This document shows positions 18,004 to 27,104 of a stretch of 39,296 bases of DNA, piece by piece (the stretch's first letter is position 1; the number at the start of each line of letters is the position of its first letter). A model generated the notes under the pieces. The model did no database searches. It was not told the DNA's origin and saw only the letters and a list, made by a program, of their open reading frames with translations. The DNA comes from Pseudomonadota bacterium. Lineage in GTDB: Bacteria; Pseudomonadota; Alphaproteobacteria; Rhizobiales; Xanthobacteraceae. The position numbers and the translations under genes are program-made. The stretch covers positions 1 to 39,296 of the forward strand of contig QEVP01000026.1 of the NCBI GenBank assembly GCA_003576765.1, written 5' to 3'.

Positions 18004-18621
18004 TTACCTGGCGGTGACGTTGTTCTCGAGTGCGTCGGCCAACTGGACGTGAAGGAATTCGAGCGCAAATCCTTCGTCGAGGTGGCGCACCACTCGCGCC
18101 GGCACGACGCCGAGCGTGACCGGGGTGCCGACCGCCGGCCGATAGTTGGCGGCGATCGCCGCGCCCGACTGCGATACGTCGATGATGCGGCAGGGCAACT
18201 CGGGGCCGCCGTCGAACTTGAGCCACGCTTGCGGGTTGCGCGGCACGAAGCGCTCGTGGCGGCGGTCTTCCGGCAGATTGAGGATGTCGCGGTTGGCGAG
18301 CCAGGTGAGCTGGGCGGCGAGCTTGTCGCGCTTGCGCGGCGTCGCGCCCACCGTCATGGCGAAGCCGTTGTCGATCAGGCGGGTGATCTTGCCTTCGACG
18401 CGGCCGATGTGATCGATATAGGCAATGACGCGGTCGCCGATGCGGCCGATGCCCTGGCCGAGCAGCGCCAGCCCGCCCGGCGACATGTCGACGATCTGGC
18501 ACGGATACTCGCGACGGTCGGGCAACATGTAACGGCCCAGCAAGTGAACCTTCACCCGCTGAAAGCGCCGTCGTTCCTCCGCCGCCGGCAGGGCGGGTCG
18601 CTGTTGTGCCAACGCAGCCAT
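18004..18621 (-). CDS. Tandem PilZ-domain protein
   Basis: A 205-residue cytoplasmic protein with two PilZ domains, the usual c-di-GMP receptor fold. Domain 1 has RxxxR at R18-R22 and DxSxxG at D45-G50 (DMSPGG). Domain 2 has RxxxR at R120-R124 and DxSxxG at D148-G153 (DVSQSG). Both ligand motifs are intact. I start at the ATG 18621; a TTG at 18654 would add 11 residues but lacks a well-spaced ribosome site. Output is unknown; the next gene downstream on the same strand is the LapG-like peptidase. Confidence 0.87.
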   Translation of the reverse strand: MAALAQQRPALPAAEERRRFQRVKVHLLGRYMLPDRREYPCQIVDMSPGGLALLGQGIGRIGDRVIAYIDHIGRVEGKITRLIDNGFAMTVGATPRKRDKLAAQLTWLANRDILNLPEDRRHERFVPRNPQAWLKFDGGPELPCRIIDVSQSGAAIAANYRPAVGTPVTLGVVPARVVRHLDEGFALEFLHVQLADALENNVTAR

Positions 18622-18760
18622 GATCTCACGGGTCGCGAGCTTCGGTACATGCAAACCTAGAGGGGTCAGGGTTAACGCGGCGTAAATCGCCCCGCCATGG
18701 CGCCCGTGGCGGCGCCCCGAACGGCAGGGGCGGCCGCGCTTGTTGTGAAGGCGCCTCGCG

Positions 18761-19015
18761 CTATCGCCCGGTGACCATGCGACCGATGGCGATGAGGATG
18801 CAGGCGCCGATGAAGCCCGCGATCAGATAGCCGATCCAGCCGCCGAACGAGATGCCGATCAGGCCCATCAGGGCGCTGGCCACCGCCGCGCCGACGATGC
18901 CGAGCACGATGTTCATGACAAGGCCGGTGTCGGTGTTCATGAACTGCTTGGCGAGCCAGCCGGCGATACCGCCGATGATGATGGCCGCGATCCAGCCCAC
19001 GCCTGCGTTTTCCAT
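18761..19015 (-). CDS. GlsB/YeaQ/YmgE family stress-response membrane protein
   Basis: An 84-residue inner-membrane protein with three glycine-rich hydrophobic segments, of the family also labelled transglycosylase-associated protein. The pattern GWIAAIIIGGIAGWLAKQFM, GLVMNIVLGIVGA, then IGYLIAGFIGACILI is typical. Members are often stress-induced; the molecular role is unknown. The ATG at 19015 follows GGGAGAT. Confidence 0.93.
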   Translation of the reverse strand: MENAGVGWIAAIIIGGIAGWLAKQFMNTDTGLVMNIVLGIVGAAVASALMGLIGISFGGWIGYLIAGFIGACILIAIGRMVTGR

Positions 19016-19107
19016 AATGATCTCCCGGGTTGTGGTGCGCGTTGCGCGCTAACCAAGACGCGTCCGCGGAAAAAGTTCCATGGCGGGACCTTGGTGGGGA
19101 GATCGGG

Positions 19108-19659
19108 TCAGGTCAGGCCCTCGTAGAGCATCACGCCGGGGGCGATGCTGATCTTGCGCAGGGCGCGCGGCGGCAGCGGCCCGGGCGGCGGATGAAGGTG
19201 GCGCCATGAGATCAGGATGAGGGCGGTCAGCGTCGGCGCGTTGCGTTGCACCGTCAGCGGCACCATCAGCCCGCTTAAGTCGCCTGCCGGCGCTTGCGGC
19301 CCGATCGGCGGCAGCAGCGTCAGTTCCAGCGCGACCCGGCGCCGGCCGGCCCGCGCGGCAATCCCGGCGACGGTGGGCAGCGCCTCCTCGGTGACGACGG
19401 CGAGCAGGTCGGCAATTCCGGAGCGACTCCGGGGTGCGAACAGCGCGGGGAACGGTCGCCCCTCGGCGTCGGGGCCGATCAGGGTGCGTAGCCCGATGCC
19501 GACCTCGCAGAGCGCATGGTCGCCGGCCGCGTCGGCGACGGCGAAGCGGTGGCTGACGAGCTGCGGCGCTACGTCGCGCGCCGCGTTGGCCGGCTCCCCG
19601 GTCCGCTGGCGCATGGCTTGCCAGCGGGCATGGAAGGCGCGGCTTGCCGGATGTTTCAT
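19108..19659 (-). CDS. PAS_5-like (PF07310) protein
   Basis: A 183-residue cytoplasmic protein. Its plan resembles the alphaproteobacterial PAS_5 family: a short helical start (HPASRAFHARWQAM), a PAS-like beta core (GDHALCEVGIGLRTLIG, then GRPFPALFAP), and a C-terminal strand with LSGLMVPLTVQRNAP. The family role is unknown; many members are single-domain. The ATG at 19659 follows AGGACG. The match is by pattern only and the sequence is divergent. Confidence 0.7.
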   Translation of the reverse strand: MKHPASRAFHARWQAMRQRTGEPANAARDVAPQLVSHRFAVADAAGDHALCEVGIGLRTLIGPDAEGRPFPALFAPRSRSGIADLLAVVTEEALPTVAGIAARAGRRRVALELTLLPPIGPQAPAGDLSGLMVPLTVQRNAPTLTALILISWRHLHPPPGPLPPRALRKISIAPGVMLYEGLT

Positions 19660-20144
19660 GGCACGTCCTGGCCGGTCGGACGACGGCAGCGGTTCGACCC
19701 GCCCCACGCCGCCCGCGCGGCACCTGACGTTGTGCCGCAGCCGCGGCGGCCCGTCCATGGCGGGGTCGGGCAGGCGATGCAGATCGCCGCGGGATTTGCC
19801 GTTAACGTTAAATTAACGATGACCTTGGGGTTTCTGCTTACGGTGGGTAGTCTTCGGCTCTCCAAATGTTGCGAAGGCCCGGCGTTCTCCACCGCAGGGC
19901 CGGCAGGGGGCAAAGAACAGAGCCATCGCGGCGCGCGGGCGGGGAGGGGTGGGAACGCCTCCTGTGCCACTTCGCCAGGGGGCCGAGACGCGAAAAGGGA
20001 GGGCGCCGCCCTCCCTTTTTTCTTGCCTTGCCGCCGTCGGGGAGGTGCCGGAGAACACGGCCCTGCCGGCGAGGCTGCTTGCGCGGCGACGTCAAGGTCA
20101 TTAACTGACGTCATTCGTTTTGCGAGTCGGCAGGTTTTTTCAAG
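19660..20144. other. 485-bp divergent spacer with structured segment
   Basis: The spacer lies between the PAS_5-like gene (minus) and the rhomboid gene (plus). It holds a GC-rich structured stretch (about 19876-20075) in which GCCGGCAGGG (19900-19909) faces CCCTGCCGGC (20062-20071), and a terminator-like hairpin at 19993-20020. No coding gene is recognised. A small RNA is possible but no promoter pair was convincing. Confidence 0.45.
19993..20020 (+). terminator. Terminator-like hairpin with flanking A and T runs
   Basis: AAAAGGGAGGGC (19993-20004) pairs with GCCCTCCCTTTT (20008-20019) over a 3-nt loop, then more T. Either strand could terminate. It sits in a divergent spacer, 125 bp before the rhomboid gene, so no annotated gene ends at it. 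Confidence 0.65.
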
Positions 20145-20903
20145 TTGAATGGTCCGCGCGAACCGATCCTGAACCTGCCGGCGGCCTTGACGGCCTATAT
20201 CGTCCTGCTCGCGGCCATTCACGGCGTGCGGATGCTGCTGCCGTCCGATCTCGACCTCTGGGTGATCGAACTTTTCGCCTTCATCCCGAGGCGCTACGAC
20301 ATGACGCTGTTGTGGCAGCCGCTGCGTGGCGGCGATGCCGCGAAGGTCTGGACCTTTCTCAGCTATTCGCTGCTGCACGCCAACGTCACCCACCTTGCCG
20401 TCAACGTGCTGTGGCTGTTGCCGTTCGGAGCGGCGGTGGCGCGCCGGTTCGGGGCGGCGCGCTTCTACGCGCTGATGGCGGTGACGGCGATCGCAGGAGC
20501 GGCTGCGCATCTGATCACGCATGCACATGAGCTTGAGCCGATGATTGGTGCGTCCGCCTCGGTGTCGGGGGCGATGGCGGCGGCGATCCGCTTCGCCTTC
20601 CAGCGCGGCAGCTTTCTGTCGTTCGCCCACCGCACCGAGGCCGACGCGGCGCTGGTGCCGGCGGTGTCGCTGACGCAAGCCTTGCGCAATCCGCGCGTGC
20701 TGATCTTCCTTGCGATCTGGTTCGGCATCAACATCGTGTTCGGCGTCGGCTCGATCAGCGCCGGCTTCGGTGTGGAAGGCGTCGCCTGGGAGGCGCATAT
20801 CGGTGGCTTCCTCGCCGGGCTGCTGCTGTTCTCGCTGTTCGATCCGATCCCCCGGGCGGGCCGCAGCGTGCGCCACGTCGTCGATCCGTCCGACCCGCAC
20901 TGA
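20145..20903 (+). CDS. Rhomboid family intramembrane serine protease
   Basis: A 252-residue protein with about six membrane segments. The nucleophile Ser137 is in GASASVSG and the base His218 in WEAHIGGFLAG; H78, H83 and N87 (HANVTHLAVN) form the conserved second-segment motif. The usual GASG is GASA here, a mild variant. Rhomboids cut membrane proteins within or near the bilayer; the substrate is unknown. The start is TTG at 20145, the only in-frame start that keeps the first segment; the ribosome site is weak. Confidence 0.88.
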   Translation: MNGPREPILNLPAALTAYIVLLAAIHGVRMLLPSDLDLWVIELFAFIPRRYDMTLLWQPLRGGDAAKVWTFLSYSLLHANVTHLAVNVLWLLPFGAAVARRFGAARFYALMAVTAIAGAAAHLITHAHELEPMIGASASVSGAMAAAIRFAFQRGSFLSFAHRTEADAALVPAVSLTQALRNPRVLIFLAIWFGINIVFGVGSISAGFGVEGVAWEAHIGGFLAGLLLFSLFDPIPRAGRSVRHVVDPSDPH

Positions 20904-21040
20904 ATACCGCCGTTCTGCGGTTTGGTCGGCCACGGAAAAATGACACGTTCCCGCCGAACCAAATCGCGGCATCGCCGTTAATCCGGCATCAGCCATGAAT
21001 CCGTCACGCGAGGCGGTCGGTCGGGCAGGGAGAAGCGACA

Positions 21041-21469
21041 ATGACGGTCAGTGCTATTCTCGACCTCAAGGGGCATCACGTCGTTACCGTTCATCCGGAC
21101 GTTGCGCTGTCGGAAGCGATCCGCGTGCTTACCGAACGCCGCATCGGCTCCGTGCTGGTGATGTCGGAAGGCGGGATCGAGGGCATCCTGTCCGAGCGCG
21201 ACGTGGTGCATGCGCTGGGTTCGCGCGGGGCCGCCGCGCTCGATGCGCCGGTCAAGTCGGTGATGACGCGCAAGGTGGTGACGTGCCGGCGCACCGATAC
21301 CGTGGCCGCGATCATGGAAGTGATGACCGAGCAGAAATTCCGTCACCTGCCGGTGGTCGAGGACGGCGAACTGATCGGGCTGATCTCGATCGGCGACGTG
21401 GTGAAGTGGCGCGTCGGCGAGTACGAGGCCGAGCAGGAGGCGCTGCGCGACTACATCAAGACCGCCTGA
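21041..21469 (+). CDS. CBS-domain protein
   Basis: A 142-residue cytoplasmic protein made of a CBS pair (Bateman module). The first domain covers about 10-60 (RVLTERRIGSVLVM, GILSERDVVHAL) and the second about 75-128 (MEVMTEQKFRHLPVVEDGELIGLISIGDVVKW). Such pairs bind adenosyl ligands such as AMP, ATP or S-adenosylmethionine. No enzyme domain is attached, so it acts alone or on a partner. The ATG at 21041 follows GGGAGAAG. Confidence 0.93.
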   Translation: MTVSAILDLKGHHVVTVHPDVALSEAIRVLTERRIGSVLVMSEGGIEGILSERDVVHALGSRGAAALDAPVKSVMTRKVVTCRRTDTVAAIMEVMTEQKFRHLPVVEDGELIGLISIGDVVKWRVGEYEAEQEALRDYIKTA

Positions 21470-21487
21470 CCGAGCGCGCCGTTCTTC

Positions 21488-22531
21488 TTAAGGAGTGTCC
21501 TGCTGGCTGGTGCCGGGCGCCTCGTTGGCGGTCGGCGCGACGATCTGGATGGCCTCCTCGATCGCCTCGATGGCGCGCTCGGTGGCGCGCACGCCATGGG
21601 CGATGGTTTCCGCGGCACGATGGAAGTCGAACCAGCCGGTGCCGCCGACCCGCGGCGAAACCAGCACGTCGGGCGGATCGCCGGCGAGGCGCGCCCGCGT
21701 GATGCGATCTTGCATGATGTTGAAGGCATCGACCATCACGGTTGAAATGCCGGGGCGGCCGCCGCTGCCGAAGAACTCGCGCTTGACGGCGCGCTCGGGC
21801 GAGAACAGCCGCCCCAGTCCGCGCCGCGGCGCTACCCCCGGCTCAGGTCCCGGCAGAGGCTCCGACGTGTCCGGCGGCGTGCCGTAGCCGGCAATGGTCG
21901 CGCCGTGCCCGCCGATATCGGCGGAGACGTTGGCGGCGATCACGATCTCCGCGCCGAGCGCGCGCGCCACCGACACTGGCACCGGATTGACCAGCGCGCC
22001 GTCCACCAGCCAGCGGTCGCCGACGCGCACCGAGGCGAAGATGCCCGGCAGCGCATAGGAGGCGCGCAGCGCTTCGACCAGCCGGCCATGGGTCAGCCAG
22101 ATCTCGTGGCCGGTGTTGATCTCGGTGGCGACGCTCGCGAATTTCAGCGGCAACTCCTCGATGCGGAATTCGCCGAGCGAGGCTTCGAGCTGGGCGGCAA
22201 GCTTCTCGCCGCCGATCAGGCCCGCGCCGTTGAGGCGGAAGTCGAGGTAGCCCAGGATATTACGCCGCTGCAGCGCCAGCGCCCACGCTTCCAGTTCGTC
22301 GAGCTTGCCGGCGGCATAGCAGCCGCCGACCACCGCGCCGATCGAGGTGCCGACCACCACGTCGGGCACGATGTCGTATTTCAAGAGCGTGCGCAGGATT
22401 CCGATATGGGCGAAGCCCCGTGCCGCGCCGCCGCCGAGCGCAAGCCCGATCAGCGGCCGGCGCGGCGTGCCGGGCCCCTCATCGCTGCCGGCGGCCGGCT
22501 TGCGCTCCCGTCCTCTCAGCAATTCCAGCAC
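21488..22531 (-). CDS. Patatin-like phospholipase (RssA/NTE type)
   Basis: A 347-residue lipid acyl hydrolase with a Ser-Asp dyad. The oxyanion loop GGGAARG is at 33-39, the nucleophile Ser63 in GTSIG, and the partner Asp177 in VDGAL. The sequence SYALPGIF before the dyad Asp is typical of the RssA-like branch. The last 120 residues are less conserved and may be a regulatory or membrane-contact region. The ATG is at 22531. It is convergent with the CBS gene, 18 bp away, and no signal peptide is seen. Confidence 0.92.
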   Translation of the reverse strand: MLELLRGRERKPAAGSDEGPGTPRRPLIGLALGGGAARGFAHIGILRTLLKYDIVPDVVVGTSIGAVVGGCYAAGKLDELEAWALALQRRNILGYLDFRLNGAGLIGGEKLAAQLEASLGEFRIEELPLKFASVATEINTGHEIWLTHGRLVEALRASYALPGIFASVRVGDRWLVDGALVNPVPVSVARALGAEIVIAANVSADIGGHGATIAGYGTPPDTSEPLPGPEPGVAPRRGLGRLFSPERAVKREFFGSGGRPGISTVMVDAFNIMQDRITRARLAGDPPDVLVSPRVGGTGWFDFHRAAETIAHGVRATERAIEAIEEAIQIVAPTANEAPGTSQQDTP

Positions 22532-22811
22532 CAGGTGCCTCCTCGTGCGCGGTCATTCCACGCAATGGCGCTTTGGCGCTGCATTTGCAAGTTGGATGAC
22601 CCCTGTTCGGCCCGGTCGCGGGCCAGGCCGCTTGGTGAGCGGCGGCTCGTCTCTACGGGGCCATTGTGACCGCACCGGGACGCCGCCGGCGACTGTTTTG
22701 GTCGTGCCGCCAGTTACAGCCGACAGGCCACGGGTGCGGTTTGCAGGCTTGAATTCGCCATCGTTTTCGGTGAACAAGCGGACCATGACGGCAGGGCGAC
22801 ATGGTGGCGCG

Positions 22812-23840
22812 ATGCGGGCGCGGGGGGCGGCTTTCGCGCGCTGTAGCGCGTTGCTGGCGCTGCTACTGGCGCCGCAGACGGCCGGCGCGCAGATGTTCAC
22901 CGAACAGCCGCCGCCGGTGCCGCCGGCCGCGGTGCCCGGCGCGGGCGATGCGACGAGCCTCGCACCGCCTTCCGGCACCCTGTCGCCGGCCGACCTGCCG
23001 GCGCAACTGACCCGCCCGCCGGCATCGGCGCTGCCGCTCGCGGCGCCCACGCAGGCGCTGCCGCCCGCCGCCGCGCCGCATCAGGGCATGCTGGTGCTCG
23101 CCGCCCGTTTCGGCAAGGACCAGCCGCTGATCAACGGCGGCCTGATCTGGCGCATCTATGCCGACAAGCCCGACCCCGCGACCGGCGCGTTCAAGCTGAT
23201 CCGCGAGGAGCGCAGCGCCATGCCGCAGGTGCCGCTGCCGCCCGGCAACTACATCATCCACGTCGATCTCGGACTTGCCAGCGCCGTGCGCACCGTCGGC
23301 CTGCATCAGGATACGATGCGCGAACTGTTCGATCTGCCGGCCGGCGGCTTGCGCATTGAGGGCCGCGTCGGCTCGACGAAGATTCCGCCGAACCAGATTT
23401 CGTTCGGCATCTACAAGGGCAGCCAGTTCGACGTCGGCGAGCGCGAGCCGCTGGTCTCGAACGTCGGCGTCGGCGAGGTGGTGATGCTGCCGGAGGGCAC
23501 CTATCACATCATCTCCAACTACGGCGACGGCAACTCGGTGGTGCGTTCCGACATCCGCGTGCAGGTCGGCAAGCTGACCGACGTGACGGTGACGCACCGC
23601 GCCGCGGTCATCACCCTCAAGCTCGTCAGCGAGAAGGGCGGCGAGGCGATGGCCAACACCGCCTGGTCGGTGCTGACGCCGGGCGGCGACGTCGTCAAGG
23701 AATCGATCGGCGCCTTCCCGAACGTGGTGCTGTCGGAAGGCGAGTATCGTGCCATCGCCCGCAACGAGGGCCGCGTCTACGAGCGCACCTTCAATGTTGT
23801 CAACGGCGTCGATGGCGACGTCGAGGTGCTGGCGCGATAG
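22812..23840 (+). CDS. Secreted protein with Pro/Ala-rich linker, unknown function
   Basis: A 342-residue exported protein. A signal peptide covers about 1-26 (ending TAGA-Q), followed by a proline/alanine-rich segment to about residue 93, then a beta-rich domain that may contain repeated strands (YIIHVDLGLASAVRTVGL, TYHIISNYGDGNSVVRSDI, EYRAIARNEGRVYERTF). These resemble carboxypeptidase-regulatory or PEGA-like beta sandwiches. An ATG nine codons earlier (22785) is an alternative start. Family not named; likely cell-envelope. Confidence 0.8.
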   Translation: MRARGAAFARCSALLALLLAPQTAGAQMFTEQPPPVPPAAVPGAGDATSLAPPSGTLSPADLPAQLTRPPASALPLAAPTQALPPAAAPHQGMLVLAARFGKDQPLINGGLIWRIYADKPDPATGAFKLIREERSAMPQVPLPPGNYIIHVDLGLASAVRTVGLHQDTMRELFDLPAGGLRIEGRVGSTKIPPNQISFGIYKGSQFDVGEREPLVSNVGVGEVVMLPEGTYHIISNYGDGNSVVRSDIRVQVGKLTDVTVTHRAAVITLKLVSEKGGEAMANTAWSVLTPGGDVVKESIGAFPNVVLSEGEYRAIARNEGRVYERTFNVVNGVDGDVEVLAR

Positions 23841-23885
23841 CGGGCTGTTGAAACTTATCCAGTCCGGTTTTCGTCCGCGCCGTGT

Positions 23886-24000
23886 CCCGGGCGCGATGCA
23901 GCGTGTAACGCTGCGTCGCAGAACCGGGACCGTCTCAAGCGCTGTCGTTGAAACGGCCCCGGTTCCGCGCGGCGTCACTTCGTGCCGCAGCGCGCCCGGG
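23886..24000. repeat. GC-rich palindromic element, copy 2
   Basis: It begins CCCGGGCGCGATGCAGC and ends GCAGCGCGCCCGGG, so the ends pair. It shares the internal blocks GCTGCGTCGC, ACCGGGACCG and ACGGCCCCGG with 14282-14405. A MITE-like element starts 25 bp further on, as in the other copy but in the opposite orientation. Together they fill the 311-bp gap 23841-24151. Confidence 0.7.
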
Positions 24001-24025
24001 GCACGGAGCCGTTTTCAACACCTCG

Positions 24026-24133
24026 CTAGAGCTTTTCCGCTTCTGATGGAATCAGAAGCTGAGCTCCAGGATTTTGTTTTGTCGCGTTTTTTTTTCACGC
24101 GAACCGGTTTCCACTTCGCTCGAAAACGCTCTG
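24026..24133 (-). mobile_element. MITE-like element, copy B
   Basis: An inverted copy of the element at 14453-14559. On the minus strand it reads from AGAGCGTTTTCGAGCGAAG to the GCTCTAG end. The CTTCTGAT/ATCAGAAG hairpin is kept, with a run of nine T (plus strand, about 24087-24095) that the other copies lack. It ends 18 bp before the nitroreductase stop. Confidence 0.8.
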
Positions 24134-24151
24134 ACGCGCGAGATCGTGCGA

Positions 24152-24724
24152 TCAGAACCGCGTGACGATATCAGCAAGGGCCGGGCGCGGGCGATCTTCC
24201 GGCTTCTCGGCGGCGCGGCCGATATGCACGAAACCGGCGATGTGTTCCTCCGGCGCAAGGCCGAGACCGTTGAGTACGTCGCGGTCGAAGGCGAACCAGC
24301 CGGTCAGCCAGTTGGTACCGTAGCCGAGCGCATTGGCGGCCATGACGATGCTCATGGCGCTGGCGCCGGCGGAGAGTTGCTGCTCCCACGGCGGCACCTT
24401 CGGGTGCGACTTCAAGGACGACACCACCGCGACCACCAGCGGCGCGTCGGTCAGGCTTTCGCGCGCCTTGTCGAGGTCGCGTTCGGTGGCGTCGGGATTT
24501 TTCCGCGCATAGACCTGCGCGATGATCTCGCCGGCCTTTTTGCGCGCCTCGCCCTCGAACACGATGAAGCGCCACGGCGCGATCTTGCCGTGATCGGGCA
24601 CGCGCGCGCCGATGGTCAAAATGGTCTCCAGTTCGGCCGCGCTCGGGCCGGGGCCGGTCATGTCGCGCGGCTTCACCGAGCGGCGGGTTTTGAGAAAGTC
24701 GAGCACCGCGTTGTTCATCATCAT
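24152..24724 (-). CDS. Nitroreductase family protein
   Basis: A 190-residue FMN-dependent oxidoreductase. RRSVKPRDMTGP near the start provides the FMN phosphate contact, followed by ARVPDHGKIAPWRFIVFEG and the C-terminal GYGTNWLTGWFAFD and FVHIGRAAEKPEDRPRP motifs of the YdjA-like branch. The natural substrate is unknown. Three ATGs in a row (24724, 24721, 24718) follow GGACGG; I use the first. It is 108 bp downstream of thrS on the same strand. Confidence 0.93.
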   Translation of the reverse strand: MMMNNAVLDFLKTRRSVKPRDMTGPGPSAAELETILTIGARVPDHGKIAPWRFIVFEGEARKKAGEIIAQVYARKNPDATERDLDKARESLTDAPLVVAVVSSLKSHPKVPPWEQQLSAGASAMSIVMAANALGYGTNWLTGWFAFDRDVLNGLGLAPEEHIAGFVHIGRAAEKPEDRPRPALADIVTRF

Positions 24725-24832
24725 CCGTCCAGTCATACGGCCACATCATGCCCGCGCTTAACCGGCGGGCATCCAAGTCCTGATGGCTCCTCCCTTTAAT
24801 CTTTCCGCGGGGCGCGCGGAGAGAGGGCGCCG

Positions 24833-26881
24833 CTATTCCGCCGCCTCGCGCTGGCGTGCGCGCCGGAGGTCGGGTGGCGTCGCTTCGTCCACGAGGGCGG
24901 CGAGCGCCTCGGTGAGCGGCAGCACGGTCTGGCCCTCGCGCCCGAGCCGGCGGATCGAGACGGTGTGGGTCTCGGCTTCCTTCTTGCCGACGACGAGCAG
25001 TGCCGGGATTTTGGCCAGCGAGTGTTCGCGCACCTTGTAGTTGATCTTTTCGTTGCGCAGATCGATCTCGACGCGCAGGCCGGCGTGCCGCGCGGCTTCC
25101 GCCACCCGCCTGGCATACTCGTCTCCTTCCGAGGTGATCGTGGCGACGACCGCCTGCACCGGCGCGAGCCAGAGCGGGAAGTGGCCGGCATAGTGCTCGA
25201 TCAGAATGCCGATGAAGCGCTCCATCGAGCCGCAGATCGCGCGATGCACCATGATCGGCGTCTTCTTGGCGCCGTCGGCGTCGATGTAGAAGGCACCGAA
25301 CAGGCCGGGCAGGTTGAGGTCGACCTGCGTCGTGCCGCACTGCCAGTCGCGGCCGATGGCGTCGCGCAGAATGTACTCGAACTTCGGCCCGTAGAACGCG
25401 CCCTCGCCGGGGTTGATCGCGGTCTTGATGCGGCCGCCCGATTGCGCCTCGATCTCGCTCAGCACCGTCGCCATCACGCGCTCGGCGTGGTCCCAGCTTT
25501 CATCCGAGCCGACGCGCTTCTCCGGCCGCGTCGAGAGCTTGACCGTGAGGTCGCCCGTGAAGCCGAAGTCAGCATAGGTGGTCAGGATCAGGTCGTTGAT
25601 CTTGAGGCACTCGTCGGCCAACTGCTCCTCGGTGCAGAACACATGCGCGTCGTCCTGCGTGAACGCGCGCACGCGCATCAAGCCGTGCATCGCGCCGGAC
25701 GGCTCGTAGCGGTGCACCACGCCGAACTCGGCGAGGCGCAGCGGCAGGTCGCGATAGCTTTTCAGCCCGTGCTTGAAGATCAGCACATGGCCGGGGCAGT
25801 TCATCGGCTTGATGGCGAACCAGCGCTTGTCCTCGGCCTCGTCGCCGGCCGACTGCGCCGCGAACATGTTCTCGCGGTACCAGTCCCAGTGGCCGGAGGT
25901 CTCCCACAGCGACTTGTCGAGAATCTGCGGCGCGTTGACCTCGTCGTAGTCAGCGGCGAGACGCCGGCGCATATAGGCCACCAGCGTTTGGAACAGGGTC
26001 CAGCCTTTCGGGTGCCAGAACACCACGCCCGGCCCTTCCTCCTGAAAATGGAACAGGTCGAGTTCGCGGCCGAGCTTGCGGTGGTCGCGCTTCTCGGCCT
26101 CCTCGAGCTGGTGCAGGTAGGCGTCGAGGTCGGCCTGCTTGGCGAACGCCGTGCCGTAGATGCGTGTCAGCATCGGGTTGTTGCTGTCGCCGCGCCAATA
26201 GGCGCCGGCCACCTTCATCAGCTTGAAGGCGCTGCCGATCTTGCCCGTCGAGGTCGTGTGCGGGCCGCGGCACAGGTCGAACCATTCGCCCTGCTTGTAG
26301 ATGCGGATGGTCTGGTCTTCCGGAATGGCGTCGACCAGCTCGACCTTGAACGCCTCGCCCTTGTCCTTGAAAACCCGCTTCGCCTCGTCGCGCGTCCAGA
26401 TTTCCTTGGTGAACGGCGCGTCGCGCGCGATGATCTCGCGCATCTTCTTTTCGATTGCGGCAAAGTCCTCCGGCGTGAACGGCTCGTTGCGGAAGAAGTC
26501 GTAGTAGAAGCCGTTCTCGATCACCGGGCCGATCGTCACCTGCGTGCCCGGCCACAGCGTCTGCACTGCTTCGGCCAGCACATGCGCGCAGTCGTGGCGG
26601 ATCAGCTCAACCGCGCGCGGATCGTCGCGGTTGATGAACTCGATTTTGGCATCCTGCGCGATCGGGTCGTTGAGGTCGGCGAGTTCGCCGTCGAGCGCCA
26701 TCGCCACGGTGCGCTTGGCGAGCGAGGGCGAGATGCCTTGCGCGATCGCCAGACCGGTGGTGTTTTTGGGAAACTCGCGGCGGGCGCCGTCGGGAAAGGT
26801 GAGGGTGATGGTGGCCGTTTCGGTCGCCTTCAGGTTGGCGAGCTGAAAAACGAATCCACCCGCACGATTGTCGTCCGCCAT
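24833..26881 (-). CDS. thrS: Threonyl-tRNA synthetase
   Basis: Charges tRNA-Thr. The 682-residue protein has the TGS domain (about 20-80), the editing domain with HxxxH ([11 protein letters not shown]), then the class II catalytic core. Zinc-ligand positions are in [16 protein letters not shown] and MVHRAICGS, motif 3 is [13 protein letters not shown], and the C-terminal anticodon domain begins near [12 protein letters not shown]. The ATG at 26881 follows AAGGAGAG. All active-site elements are intact. Confidence 0.98.
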   Translation of the reverse strand: MADDNRAGGFVFQLANLKATETATITLTFPDGARREFPKNTTGLAIAQGISPSLAKRTVAMALDGELADLNDPIAQDAKIEFINRDDPRAVELIRHDCAHVLAEAVQTLWPGTQVTIGPVIENGFYYDFFRNEPFTPEDFAAIEKKMREIIARDAPFTKEIWTRDEAKRVFKDKGEAFKVELVDAIPEDQTIRIYKQGEWFDLCRGPHTTSTGKIGSAFKLMKVAGAYWRGDSNNPMLTRIYGTAFAKQADLDAYLHQLEEAEKRDHRKLGRELDLFHFQEEGPGVVFWHPKGWTLFQTLVAYMRRRLAADYDEVNAPQILDKSLWETSGHWDWYRENMFAAQSAGDEAEDKRWFAIKPMNCPGHVLIFKHGLKSYRDLPLRLAEFGVVHRYEPSGAMHGLMRVRAFTQDDAHVFCTEEQLADECLKINDLILTTYADFGFTGDLTVKLSTRPEKRVGSDESWDHAERVMATVLSEIEAQSGGRIKTAINPGEGAFYGPKFEYILRDAIGRDWQCGTTQVDLNLPGLFGAFYIDADGAKKTPIMVHRAICGSMERFIGILIEHYAGHFPLWLAPVQAVVATITSEGDEYARRVAEAARHAGLRVEIDLRNEKINYKVREHSLAKIPALLVVGKKEAETHTVSIRRLGREGQTVLPLTEALAALVDEATPPDLRRARQREAAE

Positions 26882-27104
26882 TGATCTCTCCTTAAGGCTC
26901 ACTCCCGCGAACGGGCGCGGGTAAGCGTCAACACAGCGATATAGCAGCCAAATCGCCTGCCGCAACCTCGACCTTGGCCAAGGGGCCTCAAGGGCACCGG
27001 CGTGCCCGACCGTGGGTGCGATTGAGCAGCCGTTGCTGCCGGCATGGGAGGGCTGCGGCGTTTTTGCATGCGAGTGCATGAAAACCCTGTTATCAGGACG
27101 GTCC

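Noticed and set aside
24965..26884. A 639-codon open frame on the plus strand opposite thrS
   Set aside because: It is antisense to an unmistakable threonyl-tRNA synthetase; its His/Val/Arg/Leu-rich text is the usual shadow of high-GC codon use, with no family match or ribosome site.
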